Assembly (NCBI RefSeq): GCF_002684405.1
Contig: NZ_NYVD01000106.1
Location: 1 to 38,197, forward strand
DNA: 38,197 nt
Origin: Parvibaculum sp.
GTDB lineage: Bacteria > Pseudomonadota > Alphaproteobacteria > Parvibaculales > Parvibaculaceae
Reading direction: 5' to 3'
A program made the position numbers and the translations under genes. Under the pieces are notes generated by a model. The model was given only the letters and a program-made list of their open reading frames with translations. It made no database searches and had not been told where the DNA came from. This document shows, one piece after another, positions 16,235 through 24,582 of the stretch (positions within the stretch are counted from its first letter, which is position 1; every line of letters starts with the position of its first letter).

Positions 16235-18241
16235 TCAGAAGGCGTAGGAGATACTCGCCGCGACGAAATCCTTATCGGACGAGAAGTTGCGGAACGGATT
16301 ACCCCAGTTATGGGTGTAGGAGATATTCGCCTTCCACACCGACTGAAGATCCGCCGTCAGACCGACCGACACCGCCTTCTTGTCCTGAACGAAACCGGGA
16401 CCGACCGGGCCGGCCGAATAGCCCGTCACGTCATGCGCGAAGTTGATATTCGGCGTGAGCGTCCAGGGCGTGTCGAACGCATTGTTGTACTGGGCGCTGA
16501 AGGCAAGACGGTAACCGGACGAAAACTGCGAGGCGTATTTCGCCTGGCAGGCACCCGGCACGAAAGCGCCAGTGGCGAGGTCAATCTGCGAACATGCCGA
16601 GTCGCCCAGGATCGCGGTCGTAAACGGGCTGTTGGCTCTATTCGCCGCGCGCGGAATACCGAGACCGCTGGTTGCACTGTCGAAATCCGGCAGATACTGG
16701 AAGCCGGCATTCATAACCATGAACATCACATCCGCGCCGATGGTCGAAACCATCGGAGAGGACGGGTTGAGCGTGCTGATCAGTCCCAACTGGCCGTTGA
16801 TCACGTCGTGACGCGCATAGCCGCGATAGGCATCGCCATACCCCGCCGGGTTGTAGGTTTCGCATAGCGAGCTGTTCGAGACACCCGTAAAGCCGCCCAG
16901 ATCGGCATTGGCCAGATCGTTACAGTTGATGTTCGTATCGCTGAGCGCGAACGGCATGTTGGGCGAATAGGAGACTTCGCCGGACAGGGCCGAGCCGCCC
17001 ATGATCGGAACCAGGGTGTTGAAGCTGAATCCGAAGGTCGTCGCCATCGGATATTGCAGCAGATAGTGCTTCGTCATTGCCGCGGCGCCGACAACCGTTT
17101 CCAAATCCCCGCTACCTGCGCATGCTAGGAAGCCCGCATAGGTTTCGGGAAGGCCGCCACCTGCCAGAGCATTACAGCCACCATACAACGTGGTCGGCTC
17201 ACCAGTGGCGACGCCTCCACCAAGGATGGTGTCGGCGACGGTCAAGTTGGCCGCAGTGAAGGAGCCGACCGGCGCCACCAGGCTGTAGCGGTTGACATAG
17301 AGGCCCATATCGGTGCCGCCATTCAGCCAGTCGGCATAATACTTCAACGCAACGCCCCATGTGCTTGTATCCTCGCCCTGCTCGTCGGCGGTGCGGGGAA
17401 GCGTAACCGGATGCGGATATTCACCGATAAACTGGACATAGCGGCCGCCCTCGCCGCCGGCGTCGGAGCCGGAGAAGAAGGTGCCGGCGGGGTCGAGCGT
17501 CAGCTTTTCCCAGTCGAACTGCCAGAACGCCTCGATGGAGAAATTCGCCGGCAGGCCCATATTGAAATAGACCGCCGGAATCGGCTGGAAGGCTTCCTTC
17601 AGTTCCGAGCCCGGCGTGCGCAGCGCGCTCAGATCCATCGGCAGATAGGAGCTGATGCCGCCCGGAATGAACAGGCTTTCGCCCCAGTTGACGACCTGCT
17701 TGCCCACGCGCAACGAGACCGGCTGCCCCAGCAGGTCGAAATTGCCATAGACATAGGCATCGAGAATGGACAGGTCCCGGGCTGCCGAGAGATGCGCATC
17801 GCTCCCGCGAACGGCATCCTCGAGCGGCCGCGTGCCGTAGCCGGAGCTGCGTTTGCCCACATGCTCGTCCGCCCAATAATCGTAAAAGCCCTTGATACGG
17901 AGAAAGGCCCCGAAATTCTCGTAGCGGGCGCTGATGTCGGTCGTGATCTTGCCCGTCATCGTATAGGGCACGCCGGGACCGTTATTGATATTGCCGTCGT
18001 CATCATTGACGCCCATCGACACACCGTTGCCCGCCGGACACCCGCCATTCACGATCGCGATATGCTCGCAATCCTGGTTGGAAGCGCGGATACCCACGCC
18101 GAACGACACCGTATTGTCGACGGTAATGTCCACATCGCCGACTTTCAATTGCGTCGCCTGGGCGACCTGCGGGGACATCCCCAGCGCTGTAGCCACGACA
18201 CCGCCAAACAGCAGCGCCGAGCGCAAGCTCCTTTTTATCAT
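16235..18241 (-). CDS. DUF1302 outer-membrane protein
   Basis: This 668-residue protein is a DUF1302 family member. It has a signal peptide (basic start MIKRSLRS, hydrophobic core, cleavage near AQA-TQ at about residue 29), alternating beta-type sequence throughout and a C-terminal Phe in ASISYAF, the usual mark of a beta-barrel outer-membrane protein. ATG 18241 has GAGGAGG eight bases upstream; the longer frame from 18343 lacks one and hides the signal peptide. The family is porin-like and typically linked with DUF1329, which lies just downstream. Uptake or export of a hydrophobic compound across the outer membrane is a reasonable inference. Confidence 0.92.
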   Translation of the reverse strand: MIKRSLRSALLFGGVVATALGMSPQVAQATQLKVGDVDITVDNTVSFGVGIRASNQDCEHIAIVNGGCPAGNGVSMGVNDDDGNINNGPGVPYTMTGKITTDISARYENFGAFLRIKGFYDYWADEHVGKRSSGYGTRPLEDAVRGSDAHLSAARDLSILDAYVYGNFDLLGQPVSLRVGKQVVNWGESLFIPGGISSYLPMDLSALRTPGSELKEAFQPIPAVYFNMGLPANFSIEAFWQFDWEKLTLDPAGTFFSGSDAGGEGGRYVQFIGEYPHPVTLPRTADEQGEDTSTWGVALKYYADWLNGGTDMGLYVNRYSLVAPVGSFTAANLTVADTILGGGVATGEPTTLYGGCNALAGGGLPETYAGFLACAGSGDLETVVGAAAMTKHYLLQYPMATTFGFSFNTLVPIMGGSALSGEVSYSPNMPFALSDTNINCNDLANADLGGFTGVSNSSLCETYNPAGYGDAYRGYARHDVINGQLGLISTLNPSSPMVSTIGADVMFMVMNAGFQYLPDFDSATSGLGIPRAANRANSPFTTAILGDSACSQIDLATGAFVPGACQAKYASQFSSGYRLAFSAQYNNAFDTPWTLTPNINFAHDVTGYSAGPVGPGFVQDKKAVSVGLTADLQSVWKANISYTHNWGNPFRNFSSDKDFVAASISYAF

Positions 18242-18599
18242 TGAGTGATCCTCCTCGATCCTCGACGTCTTCACTAACTTTGCAGCTGGATCGGGAGGTG
18301 TAATCTGGAAGCGATCGACTGTTCCCCCCCGGCCAGTCAGCATCCCTCAATCACAAGCCCACCTTTATTGAAGGGCCAAGTCAAGTCGGAGGGCGGGCTG
18401 GACGCGGAGAAGCGCTCCACATTCGGCCCCGGTATGACATTTTTGACACGGCGGAGAGGCGAGAAGGGACCGTTACCGGAATATATTGCACCGCACACTG
18501 ATTATGTGCAACGCAACATAAACTACTGTCGAATCGAATCTGTCTTATGAGGTAAATGGACGCCCCCGACAGGCCAGCAGGCGAGCGGTTGGAAAAATT
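18242..18599. other. Gene-free stretch between MarR and DUF1302 genes
   Basis: About 360 bases with the DUF1302 promoter presumably inside. TTGACT on the minus strand near 18387 has no good -10 partner. The half near 18480-18560 is AT-richer and has a palindromic element; no coding sequence is convincing. Confidence 0.45.
18502..18521. promoter_or_regulatory. Interrupted palindrome, possible operator
   Basis: TTATGT (18502-18507) and ACATAA (18516-18521) form 6-base arms around an 8-base spacer. A second overlapping pair, TTGCAC (18486-18491) and GTGCAA (18506-18511), uses the same region. It sits between the MarR gene end and the DUF1302 gene and could control the latter. Confidence 0.4.
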
Positions 18600-19250
18600 T
18601 CAGGAAGAGGCTGTCCGTTCGCGCCCGGCAGAGGTAGCGTCAGCCTCCTCGCCGGCTTCCCCGGCCGGCTCGCCGCGTCCGGCGACCGTATAGCCGGTCG
18701 CTTTCACTTCGATCGCGCTCAACACGTCCAGCGCCGTTCGAAGGTCCGATTTCGACAATCCGCCCGCCAGCCATTTGCCCGCCGGCGTCTCGCGGTCCCG
18801 CATCGCGCGGTAGGCGGCATAGCCACGCGGGGCGATGCGCACCAGCCGCGAACGCTTATGGGCGGGATTGTCGATATACTCCACCATCCCCTCTTTCAGC
18901 AGCCGGTTGACGAGCTTCTGGATGAACTGCCGGGAAACCGATCTGAGGCTCGCGAGCTGCGGCACGGTCCGCGGCCCCATCTCGATGAGATTGCGCAGCA
19001 ACGCCCGGTGCGGCGCGCTGGCATCGGCCTCGCCATGAATACGCGCAGCCATCGCTCCCAGTTCGAAATGGAGCCGGTTCACCGTATCGATGAGTTCGAG
19101 AAGGGTCTGGAGCTTCTTGCCCTGCTGGCCCGGAATAAGGGTCAGCGAACCGGGCACGGCGCCTGCCGCCCCCTCCCCGGACGTGGCCGTGGCCGCCTCT
19201 TCGGCACTCTCCGGCTGCTTCTTTTCCGAATGCTGACGCTTCTTCCCCAT
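18600..19250 (-). CDS. MarR-type transcriptional regulator
   Basis: This 216-residue protein has a winged-helix domain of the MarR type in the middle: the ALLRNLIEMGPRTVPQLASL region is followed by a recognition helix (VSRQFIQKLVNRLLKEGMV) and the wing (NPAHKRSRLVRIAPRGYAAY). The first 45 residues are charged and low-complexity, and a Glu/Gly/Ala-rich tail follows the domain; both are extra to the usual 140-160 residues. ATG 19250 is preceded by GAGGG. A perfect 16-base palindrome overlaps its promoter, so it probably represses itself. Candidate targets are its own gene and the DUF1302 gene downstream. Confidence 0.85.
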   Translation of the reverse strand: MGKKRQHSEKKQPESAEEAATATSGEGAAGAVPGSLTLIPGQQGKKLQTLLELIDTVNRLHFELGAMAARIHGEADASAPHRALLRNLIEMGPRTVPQLASLRSVSRQFIQKLVNRLLKEGMVEYIDNPAHKRSRLVRIAPRGYAAYRAMRDRETPAGKWLAGGLSKSDLRTALDVLSAIEVKATGYTVAGRGEPAGEAGEEADATSAGRERTASS

Positions 19251-19290
19251 CGGACCCTCGAAAATGCATGGCAAGAATGCGCGAAAGCAC

Positions 19291-19332
19291 ATGCAGATAT
19301 CTGCATCCTAGGGTCGGCTGGCAGCCTGTCAA
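19291..19332 (-). promoter_or_regulatory. MarR-gene promoter with 16-base perfect palindrome
   Basis: On the minus strand TTGACA (19327-19332) and TAGGAT (19305-19310) are 16 bases apart. ATGCAGATATCTGCAT (19291-19306), a perfect palindrome of the size MarR dimers bind, overlaps the -10 box and covers the start region. Repressor binding there would block transcription, so autoregulation is likely. Confidence 0.7.
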
Positions 19333-19378
19333 ACGACGTTATGACGAAATCCGCCGCCTCACGGCGCGTCGGGGCGCG

Positions 19379-21130
19379 TCAGATCTCCTGGGGATCGCCC
19401 GGTTCGGCGGCCTCGCGTTCGCGCCCGCTGACGCGCCAGCGCGCCACGATCTGTTCCAGCCCCCGGCGGTCGAGATTGGGCGCGCTCCATGATTGCGAGA
19501 AGGCCGCGTTCACATTGCGCGGCAGCGTGTCGGCCGCCAGATCGTGGAAGCGGATACGCATCGGCATGGCCACGCCCTGCCCGAGAATGATCGCTTCCCG
19601 GTCGCCGAGCAGCGGCAGGAAGTCGAGAAGGTCGAGCGCGCCGTCATGCGTATTGGCCCGCATCACCTGCTGGTCCCGCTCGGTGGACAACCGCATGGCG
19701 ACCGCCGTGGAACATTGCGACAGGATGGTCGGGTCGAGTTCGGAGGGCCGCTGGCTCACCAGCGCGAGCGACAAGCCGTATTTGCGGCCTTCCTTGGCAA
19801 TACGCGACAGCGCCTGGCGCGTCGGCATGAACTTGTCGCCGCCATGCGCCGGCGCATATCGATGCGCCTCCTCGCAAACCAGAAGCATGGGAAGCCCGCC
19901 CTTGCTCCAGACCGCCAGATCGAAGGCGATGCGCGAAATCACCGACACCACCACATCGAGGATTTCCGGCGGCACAGTCGAAAGATCGATGACGGTGATC
20001 GGTTTTCCGTCGCTCGGTATACGGAAGAGCTTGCCCAGCACATCGGCCATATTGTCCTGAACGGTCAGGCTGCCGAACATGAAACTGTAGCGCTGGTCGC
20101 TGACCAGCGTTTCGATACGGCTCTTGAGCCGGCGATACGGCACCGTCGAGCGTGTGCGTTCGAGCTTGCCGAGCTGGTCGTCGATATAGAACAGCACGTC
20201 CGAAAGACGGAAGGGTGTCGGCGTCTCGACGGTGATGCCTCCCGTCTCGCCGACGCGGCGCGCAATGGCGGCGCGGCCCGACGAGGCATCGTGAAAGCGC
20301 CGCTTCGCATAGAGAACCGCATCGCTCAGGATTTCCACTTCGGCATCGTAATGGCCGTCATGGCTGACAAGCGCCGCCGTCAGTTCCTGAAAGTTCAAAA
20401 GCCAGAACGGCAGATTGAGATTGCGGGCATTGATGAGTTCGGCCTGCGCGCCGAACGCGCTGGGATACTCGTTGTGAATGTCGAGCACCACCACATGCGC
20501 ATATTCATGGCCGACGAGCACGCGCTGCAGGATACTCGTCAGCGCGCACGACTTGCCGCAGCCGGTCGTGCCGACAACGATGAAATGCTTGGCCAGAAGA
20601 TCGTCGAGAAGCAGTCGCGCCGGCACATTGCTGTCCTGAAAGAGCGTGCCGACTTCCACCGTCGCCTTGCCCGGCTGGTTGTAGACGCGCGTCAGGTCGT
20701 GCCGGTCGGCGAGCAGGACGGTATCGCCAAGCGTGGGAAGGCTGGAAACGCCACGCTGGAATTTGAGCCTTCCGTCCTGGCTGTCGACGACCACTTCGCC
20801 GGCCAGATTGATCTCGACCAGCCCCATATCGACCTGATCGTCCTCGTCGGAGGGCGCGGGCGCGCTGACCGCCGAAACGATACCGACGACCTGCCGCTCG
20901 CGCGTGGGCACTTTCACCAGTTGCCCGATCTCGATACGCCGGCGAAAGCCGCCCTTGTCGCCAGGCGACTTTTCCATCACGGCCACGGCCTGCGCGCCGG
21001 AAACCGAAACGATATGCGCGATCCGCACTGGCGGCGAGGCCGGTTTCCCCCGCCGCTCCGAACCGTCGCCGCCGACTTTCATGCCCGAACCGTCAGGTGC
21101 CTGACGAGGTGCTGCAACGCCCTTTGTCAC
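19379..21130 (-). CDS. HerA/DUF87-like ATPase
   Basis: A 583-residue P-loop ATPase of the HerA/FtsK class. An N-terminal HAS-barrel-like region (about 35-165) precedes the Walker A GTTGCGKS at residues 187-194. The Walker B sequence LLVCEEAHRY lies in the C-terminal half, with the motif QRPSELDPTIL after it. Such proteins form hexameric DNA translocases, often with the NurA nuclease; no NurA is seen nearby. The ATG at 21128-21130 overlaps the histidine-kinase TGA by four bases (ATGA), so the two are translationally coupled. Coupling a translocase-like ATPase to a sensor kinase is unusual and its meaning is unknown. Confidence 0.9.
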   Translation of the reverse strand: MTKGVAAPRQAPDGSGMKVGGDGSERRGKPASPPVRIAHIVSVSGAQAVAVMEKSPGDKGGFRRRIEIGQLVKVPTRERQVVGIVSAVSAPAPSDEDDQVDMGLVEINLAGEVVVDSQDGRLKFQRGVSSLPTLGDTVLLADRHDLTRVYNQPGKATVEVGTLFQDSNVPARLLLDDLLAKHFIVVGTTGCGKSCALTSILQRVLVGHEYAHVVVLDIHNEYPSAFGAQAELINARNLNLPFWLLNFQELTAALVSHDGHYDAEVEILSDAVLYAKRRFHDASSGRAAIARRVGETGGITVETPTPFRLSDVLFYIDDQLGKLERTRSTVPYRRLKSRIETLVSDQRYSFMFGSLTVQDNMADVLGKLFRIPSDGKPITVIDLSTVPPEILDVVVSVISRIAFDLAVWSKGGLPMLLVCEEAHRYAPAHGGDKFMPTRQALSRIAKEGRKYGLSLALVSQRPSELDPTILSQCSTAVAMRLSTERDQQVMRANTHDGALDLLDFLPLLGDREAIILGQGVAMPMRIRFHDLAADTLPRNVNAAFSQSWSAPNLDRRGLEQIVARWRVSGREREAAEPGDPQEI

Positions 21131-21996
21131 GCTTCACCGCCTTTTTCACCTTGGGACGCCGCCTTGTTGGTCGCAGGCAGCGTGAATACGACTGTGGTGC
21201 CCTGTCCGGGCTCGCTGGAAATATGGAACTCGCCGCCATGCAGCCGCGTCAGCGCCGCGGCGATCGGAAGCCCCAGACCGGTGCCTTCCTGACTGCGCGA
21301 GAAGGCCGACTCGACCTGGCCGAACGGCGTCATCGCCCTGGCAACCTGCGTTTCGTTCATGCCGATACCGCTATCGGCCACGGCGAAGGAGACGCTGTTG
21401 TTCCGGTTGCTCGCAACGACCAGCACGATCCGCCCGCCCACGGGCGTAAACTTGTGCGCATTGGACAGGAGATTGATTAGGATCTGCTTCACCCGCCGCT
21501 CGTCGAGCATCAGCGGGGGCAGGTCCGGCGTCACCTTGACCTCGAGCGCCTGGCTCTTCTCGCCGATCCTCGGACGCACCATGGAGACGCAGGATTCCAC
21601 GATCTCCGCCGGATCGTGCCGGCCGAGATCGAGTTTGAAATTCCCGCTCTCGATTTTCGAGATGTCGAGAATATCGCCGATAATGTTGAGAAGGTGCCGC
21701 CCCGCGCCGGAAATATGGGTGGCATATTCGACCACCCGATCCTGCTGGGCGGCGGTGTCCTGCATGTGCTGGATGAATTCGGAAAAGCCGATAATGGCAT
21801 TGAGGGGCGTTCTGAGTTCATGGCTCATATTGGCCAGAAACTCCGATTTCGCGCGGCTGGCGAGGTCGGATTCGAGCTTGGCTGCGCGCAGCGCCTCCTC
21901 GGAGCGCCGCCGCGACATCAATTCGCCCATGTTTTCCGTGTACTGAGAGAGAAGCGAACTTTGCCGCCGCTTCCGCCCCATACGCTCCGCATACAT
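21127..21996 (-). CDS. Soluble sensor histidine kinase
   Basis: A 289-residue kinase without a membrane segment or recognisable input domain. A short N-terminal coiled region (about 12-50) leads into the H-box SHELRTPLN with His59, followed by the N-box NLLSNAHKF, G1 DSGIGM, and G2 GTGLGL. The order and sequence resemble the PleC/DivJ type common in alphaproteobacteria. No response regulator is adjacent, so its partner is elsewhere. The start is either ATG 21996 (GGGGAC upstream) or ATG 21981. The end overlaps the HerA-like gene by four bases. Confidence 0.92.
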   Translation of the reverse strand: MYAERMGRKRRQSSLLSQYTENMGELMSRRRSEEALRAAKLESDLASRAKSEFLANMSHELRTPLNAIIGFSEFIQHMQDTAAQQDRVVEYATHISGAGRHLLNIIGDILDISKIESGNFKLDLGRHDPAEIVESCVSMVRPRIGEKSQALEVKVTPDLPPLMLDERRVKQILINLLSNAHKFTPVGGRIVLVVASNRNNSVSFAVADSGIGMNETQVARAMTPFGQVESAFSRSQEGTGLGLPIAAALTRLHGGEFHISSEPGQGTTVVFTLPATNKAASQGEKGGEA

Positions 21997-22187
21997 GCGA
22001 AAGGTCCCCGAAAGGCTATCAACAGGTCGTCTTGACCTTAGGACGCGCTTTGTTTCGGGGAGGTAAACGGGTCGTTAGGAAAAACGAGAAGTTTAAGGCT
22101 AAATCACACATGAGGGCCGCGCTGCGAGGTCGCTGGGGCGTGACTCGCAGGCAACGCCCAGCGCCTGCCCGATCCGGCCTGCCCGCC

Positions 22188-22685
22188 CTAATCCAGGGCG
22201 TTTTCGTTCTGCTCGCCGGTCCGGATCCGGATCACCCGCTCCAGCGGCGTGACGAAAATCTTGCCGTCGCCGATCTTGCCCGTATGGGTGACCTTCTCGA
22301 TCTCGGCCAGCGCCTTGTCCACCATGCCGGAGGGCACGGCGACATCGATCCGCAGCTTGGGCACGTCGGTCACTTCATATTCACGCCCGCGATAGATTTC
22401 CGTCTGCCCCCGCTGGCGGCCGAAACCGGCCACCTGCGTCTTGGTGATCCCTTCGATCCCCAGCGCCACCAGCGCATCGCGCAGCTCATCATACTTATGG
22501 GGCCGGATAATCGCCGTGATCATGCGCATGGGAAATTCCTGGTCGTATTGAAGGCCATAATGGACGAGCCGCCGGATCGCCTCCGACCGGGAGGGCAGGT
22601 CGGACTGCGCCCGTCTCCATTGATCCACCAGATCGTTGAACTCCCTGGAGGCGACGAGCTGGATGCGCTGATCCAGTTTTTCCAT
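22188..22685 (-). CDS. Ribbon-helix-helix/PII signalling protein fusion
   Basis: A 165-residue protein with two domains in one frame. Residues 1-50 look like a ribbon-helix-helix DNA-binding domain (KLDQRIQLVASREFNDLVDQ, then SRSEAIRRLVHYGL). Residues 53-165 are a complete PII protein: GFGRQRGQTEIYRG, the T-loop Tyr103 (equivalent to the uridylylated Tyr51 of GlnB), and TGKIGDGKIFV with ERVIRIRTGE near the end. ATG 22685 has GGAG at 22693-22696. An internal ATG at 22529 has AGGAA six bases upstream and would yield a stand-alone PII. PII senses ATP/ADP and 2-oxoglutarate, so the fusion may let carbon/nitrogen status control DNA binding directly. No amt or glnA gene is adjacent. Confidence 0.88.
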   Translation of the reverse strand: MEKLDQRIQLVASREFNDLVDQWRRAQSDLPSRSEAIRRLVHYGLQYDQEFPMRMITAIIRPHKYDELRDALVALGIEGITKTQVAGFGRQRGQTEIYRGREYEVTDVPKLRIDVAVPSGMVDKALAEIEKVTHTGKIGDGKIFVTPLERVIRIRTGEQNENALD

Positions 22686-22854
22686 GAAACCACTCCGGCG
22701 CGGAGCCGAATTCGTCAGAATCCGCCCGCCTGACTCGACTGTCACATGATGAGGCCGGCCCGGCGTGAGTGACCTAACCCCCTGCTATTCTTGACTTTCT
22801 AGCATCCGACGGGGGCCCTGTCCAAACTTTGTGAAATCGCGCCAGAAGCTGATA

Positions 22855-22885
22855 TTGACAAACTTACACATCTTACCCATATAAT
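22855..22885 (+). promoter_or_regulatory. Consensus promoter boxes for the YRG-repeat gene
   Basis: Perfect TTGACA (22855-22860) and perfect TATAAT (22880-22885) are separated by 19 bases, two more than ideal. The start near 22892 gives a leader of about 83 bases with a CGGACC/GGTCCG hairpin (22894-22913). Confidence 0.7.
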
Positions 22886-22974
22886 GCTTGCAACGGACCG
22901 GAAGGGAGGTCCGGAACGGAACAGCAAAGGCCCGCGCCAACCGCATTGAGAGGCCGGCCGATTTGGAGGATGCA

Positions 22975-23163
22975 ATGATGGACGACGAACTGAACTATCG
23001 CGGCGCGCATCATCATGGCGAAGCGAAGAAGGGCCCGAAGGGCAAGCCGACCGACATGCACTATCGCGGCACCGACTTCCGCTCCGACAAGCAGCAGCAC
23101 GCCGAAAGCCCTAAGAAGCGCGACCATGAGGGCCTGCTCTATCGCGGCGTGCAGCAGCACTGA
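22975..23163 (+). CDS. Small YRG-repeat protein, unknown
   Basis: A 62-residue hydrophilic protein, rich in His, Lys, Arg and Asp, with no membrane segment. Three copies of a short motif are spaced along it: LNYRGAHH, MHYRGTDF and LLYRGVQQ. The tandem YRG motif recalls cyanobacterial DUF4278 proteins, but I cannot confirm a relation. GGAGG (22965-22969) precedes ATG 22975; a second ATG follows at once. A longer frame opens at 22888, but it lies inside the hairpin leader and lacks a ribosome-binding site. The strong promoter suggests an abundant product. No function can be given. Confidence 0.75.
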   Translation: MMDDELNYRGAHHHGEAKKGPKGKPTDMHYRGTDFRSDKQQHAESPKKRDHEGLLYRGVQQH

Positions 23164-23373
23164 CCTTTGGTATCGGACGTGTCCGGGGCGTTACCCGGAC
23201 GTAACTTGCTCGGATGCCGCCGCCGGCGCAGCATCCCGGCCGCTTCCCCCAGGGAGCACGACCAACAATAAAAAGCCGGACCAGACTCGAAAGGCCACTC
23301 CATGCGCCGGCACGCGCGGGAGTGGCTTCTGTTTGTCCGAAGCCGGAAAAGATGAAGCGATTTCAGGGAAAAG

Positions 23374-23449
23374 TGGTGCCGCTTGGGTGACTCGAACACC
23401 CGACCCCATCATTACGAATGATGTGCTCTACCAACTGAGCTAAAGCGGC
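23374..23449 (-). tRNA. tRNA-Thr, anticodon CGT
   Basis: The 76-base minus-strand gene includes CCA. The acceptor stem pairs GCCGCTT with AAGCGGC, the anticodon stem CATCA/TGATG encloses TTCGTAA, and the T-arm is GGGTG/CACCC around TTCGAGT. Anticodon CGT reads ACG threonine codons. Confidence 0.97.
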
Positions 23450-23583
23450 CCGCATGGCAGGCGTTTCGAAAACGCCGCCGAAAGAGGCCCTCAAATAACG
23501 CGGCGCGCGCCCTTTGGCAATATCCCTGCGACAGGGAAACGCGCAAGCCGCGAAGATTTTCCCGCAAAGACGCGGACGCCACC

Positions 23584-24582
23584 CTAAGGGGCGTCCGGCA
23601 AGGCAGGCTTCGCGGTCCCGCCCAGCGCGAAACTCAGAAACCCTCGCACATCCGCCGCGCTTTTTTCCGGCACCTCTTCCATTGGCACATGCCCCGCATC
23701 GGGATAGGTGACGATTTGCGCCTGCGGAATACGCTTCTTGAACGCCGCCGCCACGGAAACCGGAATGAGATGGTCCTGCGCGCCCCACATCACCAGCACC
23801 GGCACCTCGATCTCCGGCAGCCTTACGGCGAGGCTGTCGTCGTCCGGCTTGAAACCGGCGAACCGAAGGGCCGTCGCCCGGCGATTGCCGTCGTAAAGCG
23901 TGAGATCGTAATAGCGGTCCACCATCGCCGGCGTCACCTTGGACGGATCGGCGAAGACGCTCTTCACGCCTTCCTCGACGAGGGCGCGCGGCGTTACCCA
24001 GCGCATGACGACGCGCCCGATGGAACTGCTGGCGAGTTGAAAGGCGAGCGGCGCCTTCTCGTCCTCGGAATGCCGGCGCGGAATACCGGCGGAATCGACA
24101 AGGATCAGCGCCGAGACCTTATCCGGATGGTCGACCGTATATTGAGCGGCAACCCCGCCGCCCATGGAATTGCCGCCGATAGCGAAACGGTCCATGCCGA
24201 GCTTCACCATCACCTCATCGACGAAATCGGCCATCCCCTTGCGGCTGTAATCGTCGCCCGGCACGGCCCCGGTGAGCCCGTGTCCCGGCAGGTCCATGGT
24301 CACGATACGGTAGCTGTCGCCCAGTTGCGCCGCCCATGGCCCCCAGGTCTGGAGCGAGGCGTTGGACCCGTGCAACAACACAAGCACCGGCCCGGCCTCA
24401 TCGCCCTGCACCCGCACATGCGCATCCGCGCCTCCCGGCAGCTCGATGAACCGCGATGGCGGCTGCGCATATTCGGCAACGAGTTCATCCCTGGGAATGT
24501 CGAAGCGGACCGCCGCGATGGCAATCACGACCAGCGCGGCCAGGACCAGCCCTGCGATCCCCCAGACAAAGCGTTTCACCAT
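23584..24582 (-). CDS. Membrane-anchored alpha/beta hydrolase
   Basis: A 332-residue alpha/beta hydrolase. An uncleaved N-terminal hydrophobic segment (about residues 5-26) anchors it. The oxyanion motif LLHGSNAS, the nucleophile elbow GNSMGG, an acid in WGAQDHLIP and the His in DAGHVPMEEVPE form a complete catalytic set. The sequence resembles the lipase and C-C bond hydrolase types; the substrate is unknown. Its start overlaps the HemY-like gene end by seven bases, so it is the last member of the hem operon by position, though its task may be unrelated to haem. Confidence 0.9.
   Translation of the reverse strand: MVKRFVWGIAGLVLAALVVIAIAAVRFDIPRDELVAEYAQPPSRFIELPGGADAHVRVQGDEAGPVLVLLHGSNASLQTWGPWAAQLGDSYRIVTMDLPGHGLTGAVPGDDYSRKGMADFVDEVMVKLGMDRFAIGGNSMGGGVAAQYTVDHPDKVSALILVDSAGIPRRHSEDEKAPLAFQLASSSIGRVVMRWVTPRALVEEGVKSVFADPSKVTPAMVDRYYDLTLYDGNRRATALRFAGFKPDDDSLAVRLPEIEVPVLVMWGAQDHLIPVSVAAAFKKRIPQAQIVTYPDAGHVPMEEVPEKSAADVRGFLSFALGGTAKPALPDAP

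Noticed and set aside
19493-21292. Plus-strand frame of 599 codons over the HerA-like gene
   Set aside because: His/Arg-rich shadow; the minus strand contains Walker A and B motifs.
23294-23326. GCCACTCC/GGAGTGGC hairpin as terminator of the YRG gene
   Set aside because: Loop of 17 bases and only TTCTGTTTG after it; too weak to call.
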